Source: Planctomycetales bacterium (GTDB lineage Bacteria > Planctomycetota > Planctomycetia > Isosphaerales > Isosphaeraceae). Taken from it: a stretch of DNA of 13,220 nucleotides. The position numbers and the translations under genes are program-made. Positions within the stretch are counted from its first letter, which is position 1, and every line of letters starts with the position of its first letter. The DNA is taken from contig DAHZZC010000972.1 in NCBI GenBank assembly GCA_027435495.1, forward strand, positions 1 through 13,220, in the 5' to 3' direction. Shown in pieces: positions 7,310-13,220 of the stretch. The notes beneath the pieces are model-generated. The model did not search any database. It was not told the DNA's origin and saw only the letters and a list, made by a program, of their open reading frames with translations.

Positions 7310-7702
7310 ATGGCCGACGAAACCCCCTCGCGCTCCGAGCCGTTTGACGCCCAGATGCGGATGGCGGCCCAGCGAACGTTCGTCGCCTACATCCGGACGG
7401 GACTGGGGACCATGAGCCTCGGGTTCGTGATCGCCCGGTTCCACGTTTTTCTCGTAAAAAACGAGCACGGCAAGGGCTTTCCGGACTCAGCGCCCCGGCT
7501 TCCGATGTGGATCGGCCTGGCGCTCGCCGGTTTCGGCGTGGCGATCAACGTGATCGCCACAATCCACCACTTCCGCCTGATGCGACGCGCCGATCGCGGC
7601 GAGCCCTACCGACACGGCGAGTGGACCCCCGACCTCTTCATCGGCGCCGGGATGATCGCGCTGGGCCTCGCGATCGTGATCGACCTGTTCATCTCTCGAT
7701 AG
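7310..7702 (+). CDS. DUF202 family (YidH-like) three-TM membrane protein
   Basis: Starting at the ATG at 7310 gives 130 residues. A GGAG about 9 nt upstream supports this start over the in-frame ATG at 7265, which has no such site. The family signature is MAAQRTFVAYIRTGLGTMSLGFVIARF (about residues 18-44), where the Ala-x-x-Arg-Thr and Arg-Thr-Gly residues leading into TM1 are conserved. TM2 is at about 66-85 (WIGLALAGFGVAINVIATIHH) and TM3 at about 107-127. Length and three-helix layout fit DUF202, a family of small inner membrane proteins without an assigned biochemical role. It lies 66 nt after the permease on the same strand and could be co-transcribed with it. TM1 is followed by a short polar loop, KNEHGKGFPDSAP, somewhat longer than I expect. 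Confidence 0.88.
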   Translation: MADETPSRSEPFDAQMRMAAQRTFVAYIRTGLGTMSLGFVIARFHVFLVKNEHGKGFPDSAPRLPMWIGLALAGFGVAINVIATIHHFRLMRRADRGEPYRHGEWTPDLFIGAGMIALGLAIVIDLFISR

Positions 7703-7722
7703 CCGCAGACGACCTGGTGCCG

Positions 7723-7746
7723 CGAATCGGCGAATCGGCGAATCTG
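7723..7746. repeat. Tandem 8-bp repeat, three copies
   Basis: Units CGAATCGG (7723-7730), CGAATCGG (7731-7738) and CGAATCTG (7739-7746) follow directly after the DUF202 stop. The array is intergenic, upstream of the promoter-like site for the response regulator. It could be a simple slippage array or a set of protein-binding sites spaced 8 bp apart. Confidence 0.75.
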
Positions 7747-7757
7747 CCGCCGGGCCC

Positions 7758-7787
7758 TTGCGGTCGGGCCCTGATTCCGCGTATAAG
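7758..7787 (+). promoter_or_regulatory. Candidate promoter for the response regulator
   Basis: TTGCGG at 7758-7763 and TATAAG at 7782-7787 are separated by 18 bp and match the sigma-70-type hexamers at 4 of 6 and 5 of 6 positions. The TATAAG lies in the A/T-richest stretch of an otherwise very G+C-rich region. A start near 7794 would give a leader of roughly 95 nt before the GTG at 7890. Planctomycete promoter consensus is not well defined, so this is a candidate only. Confidence 0.4.
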
Positions 7788-7789
7788 GA

Positions 7790-7801
7790 GGTATTAATAC
7801 C
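7790..7801. promoter_or_regulatory. 12-bp perfect palindrome GGTATTAATACC
   Basis: GGTATTAATACC is a perfect inverted repeat with no spacer. It lies directly downstream of the TATAAG hexamer and would cover the predicted transcription start, as an operator would. Its left edge overlaps AAGGAGGT (7785-7792), an ideal Shine-Dalgarno sequence with no ATG, GTG or TTG at a normal distance. Confidence 0.5.
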
Positions 7802-7878
7802 GCTGGCCTGGTTCTGGGCCGCGGCCCATCGGCAGGAAATGGCTCCCCGTTGATCGTGGGGCGTCGCGGAAAACGCAC

Positions 7879-7886
7879 GGAGGTGA
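7879..7886 (+). promoter_or_regulatory. Strong ribosome binding site deciding a GTG start
   Basis: GGAGGTGA, near-perfect against the 16S 3' end, lies 3 nt before the GTG at 7890. It fixes the response regulator start at GTG where no ATG is available nearby in frame. Confidence 0.8.
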
Positions 7887-7889
7887 CCT

Positions 7890-8363
7890 GTGGATCCATC
7901 CTCCCCTGACCGGCCCGATCACGCGTGCCTGGCGGTCCGCCGGATCCTGGTCGTGGACGATGACCCGTCCTCGGCCCAGGGACTGGCCCTGATTCTCAGC
8001 CACGAGGGCTACGAGGTCCGGACCGCGGCCGATGGCGAATCGGCCCTGGCGATCGCGGCGGCGTTCGAGCCCGGCGCGATCCTCTCGGACCTCGACCTAC
8101 CCGGTATCGACGGCCACGAACTGGCGCGCCGGGTGTGTCGCAACCAGGCGATTGTCGCGCGACTGCGGATACTCGTCGCCGTCTCGGGCCAGTCGGAGGC
8201 GGATGTCCGTCGACAGTCGCGCGAGGCCGGCTTCGCCCGTCATTTCGCCAAGCCGGTCGATCCTGATGCGATACTTGCTTTACTGGCCTCGATCGCCTGG
8301 GAAGAGGAGCCGGCTGTCCCGGCGCCGAGCGTTCGGACCAGGCCCCAGAGCGTTTCGTCGTAG
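7890..8363 (+). CDS. Stand-alone receiver-domain response regulator
   Basis: This 157-residue CheY-like receiver carries a ~17-residue N-terminal lead. The acidic pocket is D23/D24/D25 in ILVVDDDP. The phosphoacceptor is D67 in SDLDLPGIDG, the switch Ser/Thr position falls in VAVSGQS, and the conserved Lys is K121 in FAKPVDP, so all catalytic residues for aspartyl phosphorylation are present. The last ~27 residues (WEEEPAVPAPSVRTRPQSVSS) lie beyond the receiver fold and hold no DNA-binding or enzyme domain, so it likely works through protein contacts or as a phosphate relay. The sequence resembles receivers attached to hybrid histidine kinases. No kinase gene is in the window. Its 3' end overlaps the convergent TolC-type gene by 124 nt, and the overlap includes the codon for K121. 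It may be autonomous or linked functionally to the pump; position alone does not decide. Confidence 0.92.
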   Translation: MDPSSPDRPDHACLAVRRILVVDDDPSSAQGLALILSHEGYEVRTAADGESALAIAAAFEPGAILSDLDLPGIDGHELARRVCRNQAIVARLRILVAVSGQSEADVRRQSREAGFARHFAKPVDPDAILALLASIAWEEEPAVPAPSVRTRPQSVSS

Positions 8364-10537
8364 TCGACCTTCGACCGCATCAGCTTTCGGTGCGCCTCGG
8401 CCAGCTTCAGCAGGCGGTCGACCTGGTCCGATGGGTTTGAGGCCCCGGTACCGGGCGTGACCGATCGGAAGAGCTCCGCCTGGAGCCGGTCGTATTCGAG
8501 CAGGGCGGTCATCGACTGACGATGCGCCTCGGCGAGCGCCGCGAACGGCCCGCCAGCCGCCGCGCCGGCACCCTCGCGGGCCATGCGTTCGAGGGTTCGC
8601 GTCAGGTCGGTCTCGGCCTCGACCAGCCCCCGGCCGTCGTTCGGATGCGTCCCGGCGCCTGGACCTTCGCCCTGCATCCCGGGCGGCCGGAGCGCGGGCG
8701 GCGTCCCGGTCACCGGCGAGGCCAGCGCCTGGATGGTCACCGGCGCGTGGCCGGGGTCGACCGGATGCTCCAGCGGCGGCGGCGATCCCATCGCGACGAA
8801 GAGCCGGAACTGGGCCTGGTCGTAATCGATGACCGTTCGCACCAGCATCCGACGCGCCACAATCAGTAGCTTCAAACTGTTGATCGTCTCGATCGGCCGA
8901 GGGGTATTGCCGGGCTTGTTGGGGTCGGCCTCGAGAGCCCGCTCGATGTCGCGGCGGAAGCCCTGGGCGGCGACCTCGTACCGCTCTCGGGCGACCTCGA
9001 CCTGTTCGAGACGGGCCCGCGCGTCGCCCAGCGCGGAGGCCACCTCCTGCCGGACCAGCGCGATCGTTCGGGCACGCTGGGCGACCGCCTCGCCGACCCT
9101 CGCCCGGTTCTGCTTCTGGAGCAGAAGGTTGCCCAGACCGCCGTTGAGTAGCGTCCAGTAGGCGGCGACGTCGAAATCGGTCCGGCCGGCGAAGTTGCCC
9201 ACCAGGGGCGTGTTCAGGTTGCTCCCGCCGCCAAACCCCGCGCCGCTGAAGCCGAGGAAGAGGGTCGGCAGGAACGGACGGGCCACCTCCTGCTTCAGCC
9301 GGATGTCGCTCGCGGAGACCTCCGCCGACGACGAGCGAACCTCAGGCCGACGCTCGATACCCACCTGGATCAGCTCCTCGGTGGGCGTCTCCAGATCGAC
9401 CAGCGCCAGGACCTCCAGCGCCTCGGAGATCGGTCGAATGCGGACCGAGGGATCCAGGTGCAGCCGGCGGCAGAGTCGGGCCGAGGCGACGGCCACTTCC
9501 TCCTCGTCGTGGCGGACCTCGGCGCGTCGGATCCGCCATTCGGCCTCAATCCGGTGGAAGTCGGAAGGGCGGCCCTCGCCGGTCTGGGCGTACCGCTCGG
9601 CAATTTTCATCAGCTCCTCGGCCTCGACCACCCCCCGGCGGTCGGCCTCCAGCCGGGCACCGGCCCCGAGCAGGTCGAGGTAATACTGGGTGACCTCCAG
9701 AAGCACGGCGTTGGTCGTCGCGGCGGCGTTGGCCTCGGCCGCGTCGACCTGCTGATGAGCCGCGAGCGGGTCGAACAGCGCGTTGGCGATCGGCTCGTTG
9801 ATGAAGACGGCCGGGATCAGCGGCGAGCCAGGCCCCACCGCATAGGCACCACCGCCGAAGTAGACACTCTGTCGCGAAAGATTGAGAATCTTTCCACTCG
9901 ACTGCTGCAAATTGCCGGTGTGCCCGTCGTAATCGACGCCGGCGTTGAGATCCGGGAGCATCTCCGTCCGGGCCCGAAGCTGATTCGCCAGCGCCTCGCC
10001 GATCCGGGCGCGTACGGCACCAATCACGGGATTGTCGCGCTCGGCCAGTCGCAAGGCGGTGGCGAGATCAATCGGATACTCTTCCGTCGGCGGGACTGAG
10101 GGCGTCCGGATATCGACGGCCGGGGCTGTGGTCGCCTCGCCAGGTGCGGCACCGATCGGTCGAACGCCCGAGGAGCCCGCGGTTCCCGGCAGCGCCGGGA
10201 CCGATGGAGGCGTCGAGGGCGCTGGCTGAGCCATCGAAACCCGGGAAATCGAGGGATCCGATGATAACGAGCCAGGGCGAACGGCCGATGTGATCCGGGT
10301 CCGGCTACCGATCGCCGGCGCGGCCGTCGCCGCGCGTACCGGAGTGTAGGCCGGAGTCGGGGCCGAAGCGCTCGATCCGGGCTCGGTCGTCGGCCAGCCG
10401 GCGATCCCCGACGGAGACGGCAGGACCATGCAACCCGAGGAGATGGCCGCGAGGGCCAGCACCGCCGCCGAGGCCGGCGCGAGCGCGGGTCGGGATCGGG
10501 CGTGGCCGGTCCGTCGGCCTGGGCGTTCGCGGGTCAT
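8240..10537 (-). CDS. TolC-family outer membrane factor, C-terminally extended
   Basis: The 765-residue protein would form the outer membrane channel of an export system. The ATG at 10535-10537 is chosen because GGAGGAG (minus strand, 10547-10553) lies 9 nt away and the hydrophobic leader starts there. The leader ends in AISSGC, with C36 a possible though imperfect lipoprotein site. A Pro/Ala/Ser/Thr linker covers about 40-150. The OEP core runs from IDLATALRLAERDNPV (about 155) to FRLFVAMGSPP (about 587), with a Gly-rich loop at 429-441. Beyond the core, two more copies of the last-helix motif appear: LAEAHRQSMTALLEYDRLQAELF (668-690) and LAEAHRKLMRSKVDYDETLW (712-731), matching 559-579 of the core. 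TolC family members are usually 420-500 residues. It follows its paralogue by 64 nt and overlaps the response regulator tail to tail. Confidence 0.88.
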   Translation of the reverse strand: MTRERPGRRTGHARSRPALAPASAAVLALAAISSGCMVLPSPSGIAGWPTTEPGSSASAPTPAYTPVRAATAAPAIGSRTRITSAVRPGSLSSDPSISRVSMAQPAPSTPPSVPALPGTAGSSGVRPIGAAPGEATTAPAVDIRTPSVPPTEEYPIDLATALRLAERDNPVIGAVRARIGEALANQLRARTEMLPDLNAGVDYDGHTGNLQQSSGKILNLSRQSVYFGGGAYAVGPGSPLIPAVFINEPIANALFDPLAAHQQVDAAEANAAATTNAVLLEVTQYYLDLLGAGARLEADRRGVVEAEELMKIAERYAQTGEGRPSDFHRIEAEWRIRRAEVRHDEEEVAVASARLCRRLHLDPSVRIRPISEALEVLALVDLETPTEELIQVGIERRPEVRSSSAEVSASDIRLKQEVARPFLPTLFLGFSGAGFGGGSNLNTPLVGNFAGRTDFDVAAYWTLLNGGLGNLLLQKQNRARVGEAVAQRARTIALVRQEVASALGDARARLEQVEVARERYEVAAQGFRRDIERALEADPNKPGNTPRPIETINSLKLLIVARRMLVRTVIDYDQAQFRLFVAMGSPPPLEHPVDPGHAPVTIQALASPVTGTPPALRPPGMQGEGPGAGTHPNDGRGLVEAETDLTRTLERMAREGAGAAAGGPFAALAEAHRQSMTALLEYDRLQAELFRSVTPGTGASNPSDQVDRLLKLAEAHRKLMRSKVDYDETLWGLVRTLGAGTAGSSSQAIEASKASIASGSTGLAK

Positions 10538-10552
10538 ACCGTCGGTCTCCTC

Positions 10553-10566
10553 CTCGATCGATCGAG
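10553..10566. repeat. 14-bp palindrome between the two TolC-type genes
   Basis: CTCGATCGATCGAG is a perfect inverted repeat in the 64-nt gap between the tandem outer membrane factor genes. On the minus-strand mRNA it abuts the GGAGGAG ribosome binding site of the downstream gene, so a small hairpin (5-bp stem, 4-nt loop) could form beside that site. It may also be chance, since GATCGA-type sequence is common in this DNA. Confidence 0.5.
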
Positions 10567-10601
10567 CTCCTGACAATCCACGGCGGGCCAGGGACCGCGA
10601 C

Positions 10602-12452
10602 TCATCGACCCGGCAGCGGCACGGAGACACCGGCATTGGGCCCCTCGGGACGGATCATCCGGCCAGTCGCGTCGCCGGGCGGGCGGGGAGCATCACCGGC
10701 GCGGAACGGGACGGCGTCCGAGGCCGGGAAACCCTCGACCGGAACCGGCCGCGAGAGGTATTGCGCCGGGGGCTGCCCCAGCGCCACATACAGCTCAAAC
10801 TGAGCCTTGTTGTAATCGACAATCGAGGCGAGGTAGTCGAATTCGGCCTGCGCCTTCAGGTGAAGGTTATTCAAAACCTCGATCGGGAGTCCGGCGGCCT
10901 CCTTGATCCGTTCAAGGTCCTCGGCGAACCCCTTCATCCCCGCCCGCACCGCCTCTTCATTCTCGAGGATCTGCTGGTATCGGGCGTGGGTTCGGGCGTA
11001 CGACTCGGCAACCTCGTCTCGAATATGATCGAGCATCGCCAGCTCCTCATATTTGGTCACGCCGAGATGAGCCTTTGCGACGTTGATCAAGGCCGCGTTG
11101 CCGACGCCCATGTTTTGCAGGGTCCAGTAGGCGATGGCGTCGAAATCTTGCCGGCCGCCGAAGCCGCCGAAGATCGGCCGGACCAGGTTACTGCCGCCGC
11201 CATAGCCGCCGGCGCTGTAGCCGAGCCAGAGGGTCGGCGAGAATGGCAGAGCCCGGGCGCCGTGCAGGGCGAGCAGGGCCTCGCGGACCACCGTCTTCCG
11301 CTCGCCCATCTCAGGACGCTGGAGCAGCGCCAGGGCGATCAGCTCGGGGAGCGGGATCGGATCGGGGACGATCGGGCTGGGGACGACCCAGGCGTCAGTT
11401 GGATGAAGGCGGATCGAGGGATCGAGGTTCAGCGTCCGGCAGAGCCGGGCCGAGGCCATCAGCATCTCGCCCTCAAACTGGCGGACCTCGGCACGTCGGC
11501 GAGCCCACTCGGTCGCGGCCCGGTTGGCGTCGGCGGGACGCCCGGCGCCGGTCCTGGCATACTGGGCCGTGATGTTGGCGACCTGCTCGGCGTCGGAAGC
11601 GATCTGCTCGCCGATGGCGCGCCGACCCTCGGCCTGAAGAAGATCGCAATAGGCCACGCAGGTGCGGAGGAACGCCTGGTTCCGCGCCGCGAGGCTGGCG
11701 AACTGCGTCTGCCGGACCACCTGCTTCGAGATCAGGATCCGGAAGAGCGCCTCGGCCGTGTTCCCGGTGAGGAAGACGCCGGGGATCGCGACCGTCCCGG
11801 CCGCCACCGCGAGCGAACCAGCCCCGACGTAAACCGAGCTTCGGTTTACCGAGAGCATGTTCCCATTCGACTGCTGCAAAACGCCGGCGTGGGTGTTGTA
11901 GCTGGCACCGCCGTTAAGACTCGGCAGAAGTTGCGCCACGGTAAGCTGCCGAACCGCGACCGCCTCGACCACCCGCTGCCGGGCGATCAAAACATCCGGG
12001 TTCTGGACATCGGCCAGGCGGAGCGCCGTGGCAAGGTCGATCGGGCTGATCTCATCGCGAAGGACCGTCCGCGACCGGATCGCGCCAGGCGGCGGGACCG
12101 AGCCAAGGACCGGCGGACGATCCGAGGCCGGCGCGGCCTCGGGCGGCAACGGCGCCGCCGAGGCGGGCGCCGGTGAAGCGGGCGCCGGTGGCGATCCGAG
12201 CGGCAATGTCGAGGACGAAGGCGAGGGCGAAGGCGCCAGGGGCATCCGTGTGGCGGAGGCCGGTTGCGCCCAGCTCGATGAGACCGGGCGGAGCGATCGG
12301 TCGTAGCGGGCCGAGGACCGCGACCAGGTCGGGGGCGACCACCCCGGTCGGTTGCCGGAATCCTGAGCCCGCGCCCCGGGCCCGATCGAAAGGGCCCCGC
12401 CGATCGCGAGGACCAGACCGACCCGCCTCAGGCCTTCCCTCTTCCGCGCCAT
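10602..12452 (-). CDS. TolC-family outer membrane factor
   Basis: The 616-residue protein starts at the ATG at 12450-12452, with GGGAGGAG (minus strand, 12459-12466) 6 nt away. The frame stays open further upstream to 13007, but that extension is a shadow of the divergent gene. Residues 1-30 form a signal peptide (RRVGLVLAIGGALSIG, then GARAQ with likely cleavage before D31). A Pro/Ala/Ser linker fills about 35-125. The OEP core begins SPIDLATALRLADVQNPDV (136) and ends VDYNKAQFELYVALGQPP (546-562). It includes long heptad-like helices around 240-345 and 455-545 and a Gly-rich segment LGYSAGGYGGGSNLVRP (410-426). A Pro-rich tail of 50 residues follows. It is clearly homologous to the next gene, sharing for example ARLCR-LxLDPS and FxPTLxLGxS-G-GGGSN. 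It likely pairs with an adaptor such as the one at 1904-3445. Confidence 0.9.
   Translation of the reverse strand: MARKREGLRRVGLVLAIGGALSIGPGARAQDSGNRPGWSPPTWSRSSARYDRSLRPVSSSWAQPASATRMPLAPSPSPSSSTLPLGSPPAPASPAPASAAPLPPEAAPASDRPPVLGSVPPPGAIRSRTVLRDEISPIDLATALRLADVQNPDVLIARQRVVEAVAVRQLTVAQLLPSLNGGASYNTHAGVLQQSNGNMLSVNRSSVYVGAGSLAVAAGTVAIPGVFLTGNTAEALFRILISKQVVRQTQFASLAARNQAFLRTCVAYCDLLQAEGRRAIGEQIASDAEQVANITAQYARTGAGRPADANRAATEWARRRAEVRQFEGEMLMASARLCRTLNLDPSIRLHPTDAWVVPSPIVPDPIPLPELIALALLQRPEMGERKTVVREALLALHGARALPFSPTLWLGYSAGGYGGGSNLVRPIFGGFGGRQDFDAIAYWTLQNMGVGNAALINVAKAHLGVTKYEELAMLDHIRDEVAESYARTHARYQQILENEEAVRAGMKGFAEDLERIKEAAGLPIEVLNNLHLKAQAEFDYLASIVDYNKAQFELYVALGQPPAQYLSRPVPVEGFPASDAVPFRAGDAPRPPGDATGRMIRPEGPNAGVSVPLPGR
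12163..12190. repeat. 13-bp direct repeat in the Pro/Ala linker
   Basis: GCGGGCGCCGGTG occurs at 12163-12175 and again at 12178-12190, a 15-bp period, inside the linker coding sequence of the first TolC-type gene. It encodes part of the PAPAS-like run (PASPAPASA). The period is a multiple of three, so unit number could change without breaking the frame. Confidence 0.7.
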
Positions 12453-12711
12453 CCGTCTCTCCTCCCGGGTCCCGGCGACCGGGGCGCGTCGGCCGTTCTC
12501 ACGCGACGGCTTCATCGCTCCATCGAGACTATCGGCAGAACGAGACCAATCCCTACAGGGCGCACGATCAAACCAGGAGGGATCGCGGCCATACCCAGCT
12601 TGACCCGAGGCTCGGGCAGGAAACCGCAACGGACTTCCCGGAAGGCATCCAAGATGCAAGCCCGGAGAATCACGCCGGATACTCGCTCGTCCGACGTGGG
12701 AGAACGCGTGG
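12453..12711. promoter_or_regulatory. Divergent region between the TolC-type gene and the small membrane protein
   Basis: These 259 nt separate two diverging starts and should contain promoters for both. Two short inverted repeats are visible: CCCGAG-G-CTCGGG at 12604-12616 and GCATC-CAA-GATGC at 12645-12657. They may be operator half-sites or chance. TTGACC at 12600-12605 (plus strand) has no good -10 partner. On the minus strand no clear pair is seen. A reading frame of the upstream TolC gene stays open across the region but has no family similarity there. Confidence 0.45.
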
Positions 12712-13176
12712 ATGGACGATTCTTCAGGAGAACGCGGGGGCTCCGCCCGACCGCCGACCGATTCCCTGGTCGTGGCGACATCCGACCCGGCGATCGCCGC
12801 GGAGGCCGACAAGCCGTCCGACTGGATGCGGCACCCGTTCGCGACGATCCGGCTCGAAACGACGCTGGCCGGCGGACTCTTGCTGAGACCGCTCGCCAGA
12901 CCCTGGACGATCGACCCGCCCGGTCTTGAAGAGGAAGTTGCCGATGCGCCCGCGCCGATCGTGGAGCCGCCCGAACCGATCGCCATGAAGACAACGCCGA
13001 TCGTCAATCCGGTCTTCGTCAGGATCCGACCCGTGCCCCGACCCTGGTGGCCGATCGTCCTGGCCGGATTTCTCGGCGGCGTGGTCGGGGCGGTCGGTTA
13101 TCGGGAATTCGATCAAGGACGACGCCCTTTCAGACGTCGGTCACCACGTCCTCATCGTGAGCCGTGGTGGAAGTGA
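12712..13176 (+). CDS. Small single-TM hypothetical protein
   Basis: The 154-residue product starts at the ATG at 12712, with GGGAGA at 12698-12703, 8 nt upstream. The N-terminal ~100 residues are soluble and include DWMRHPFATIRLETTLAGGLLLRPLARPWTIDPPG. A Pro-rich stretch follows (about 83-111, EPPEP and PVPRPWW). One transmembrane helix lies at about 112-127 (PIVLAGFLGGVVGAVGY), and the tail is strongly basic (RRPFRRRSPRPHREPWWK). By the positive-inside rule the basic C terminus would be cytoplasmic and the bulk periplasmic. I do not recognise the family. It diverges from the TolC-type gene, which allows shared control. Composition is like its neighbours and the coding frame is plausible, but without a known homologue it remains a prediction. 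Confidence 0.65.
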   Translation: MDDSSGERGGSARPPTDSLVVATSDPAIAAEADKPSDWMRHPFATIRLETTLAGGLLLRPLARPWTIDPPGLEEEVADAPAPIVEPPEPIAMKTTPIVNPVFVRIRPVPRPWWPIVLAGFLGGVVGAVGYREFDQGRRPFRRRSPRPHREPWWK

Positions 13177-13220
13177 CGATCGGCAAAGTTTAGGTAAGCT
13201 TCCCAGTCGTCGGGCGTGAC
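13152..13220 (-). CDS. Possible C-terminal end of a gene entering from the right
   Basis: On the minus strand the edge reads VTPDDWEAYLNFADRHFHHGSR and stops at the TGA at 13152-13154. The composition (Trp, Tyr, Asn, Phe, mixed acidic and basic) looks like real protein and not like a G+C-driven shadow, but only 22 residues are visible. If real, it overlaps the end of the plus-strand small membrane protein by 25 nt tail to tail. No family can be assigned. Confidence 0.4.
   Translation of the reverse strand, partial: VTPDDWEAYLNFADRHFHHGSR

Noticed and set aside
7751..7772. GGGCCC-N8-GGGCCC as a terminator after DUF202
   Set aside because: The stem is only 6 bp, each arm is itself a palindrome, and no T tract follows. 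A terminator call is not supported.
10538..10636. N-terminal extension of the second TolC-type gene
   Set aside because: It would overlap the preceding gene. The ATG at 10537 has a good ribosome site and leads directly into the hydrophobic leader.
10428..12176. 582-residue plus-strand open frame opposite the first TolC-type gene
   Set aside because: It is antisense to a recognisable OEP protein, rich in Arg/Gly/Asp without domain patterns, and explained by G/C third positions of the real gene.
2949..12797. Recurring GCGATCGC octamer (2949, 3663, 8049, 12790), like the cyanobacterial HIP1 element
   Set aside because: Most copies are inside coding sequence and fit GCG-ATC-GC codon use in G+C-rich genes, so four copies in 13 kb do not require a special element.
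12453..13007. N-terminal extension of the first TolC-type gene to 13007
   Set aside because: A clear signal peptide and strong ribosome site occur at 12452, and the extension is antisense to the divergent small membrane protein.
1..13220. CRISPR, tRNA/rRNA, insertion sequence, toxin-antitoxin or phage signatures
   Set aside because: No regularly spaced repeats, cloverleaf, transposase motifs, terminal inverted repeats or defence-type domains were found on either strand.

Overview
The window is high-GC DNA (roughly two thirds G+C by eye) that most resembles a planctomycete of the Isosphaeraceae type. The evidence is a small membrane protein starting MRRFRFSIAGLMGIV (a start I recall from that family), TolC-like proteins with long Pro/Ala/Ser linkers, a divergent adaptor/permease pair, and many short planctomycete-style membrane proteins. 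The taxonomic call is inference; no rRNA or marker gene is present.

Layout. (1) 1-197: C-terminal end of an unidentified plus-strand gene. (2) 346-3445, minus strand: a tight gene row reading adaptor of an RND efflux pump -> single-TM conserved hypothetical -> DUF421 (YetF-like) membrane protein -> small membrane protein that appears to be frameshifted near its 3' end. Gaps are 19, 15 and 43 nt and each gene has its own Shine-Dalgarno, so an operon is likely. (3) 3446-3778: divergent intergenic region. (4) 3779-7702, plus strand: RND permease followed by a three-TM DUF202 protein. (5) 7703-7889: intergenic region with a tandem 8-bp repeat, a promoter-like pair and a 12-bp palindrome. (6) 7890-8363: stand-alone receiver-domain response regulator, plus strand. 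(7) 8240-12452, minus strand: two tandem paralogous TolC-family outer membrane factors; the last one runs 124 nt into the 3' end of the response regulator gene. (8) 12453-12711: divergent region, then a small plus-strand single-TM protein (12712-13176), then the possible tail of another minus-strand gene at the right edge.

How it fits together. Adaptor, permease and outer membrane factors are the three components of a tripartite RND exporter, here split over three transcription units on both strands. The DUF421/partner pair and the DUF202 protein ride with the adaptor and permease respectively and may be accessory membrane proteins of the same envelope function. The substrate cannot be read from sequence.

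I see no defence system, CRISPR array, insertion sequence, tRNA or rRNA. The most notable points are the permease's altered proton-relay residues, the triplicated last-helix motif at the C terminus of the second TolC protein, its overlap with the response regulator, the apparent frameshift in the small membrane protein, and the palindrome over a promoter-like site before the response regulator.
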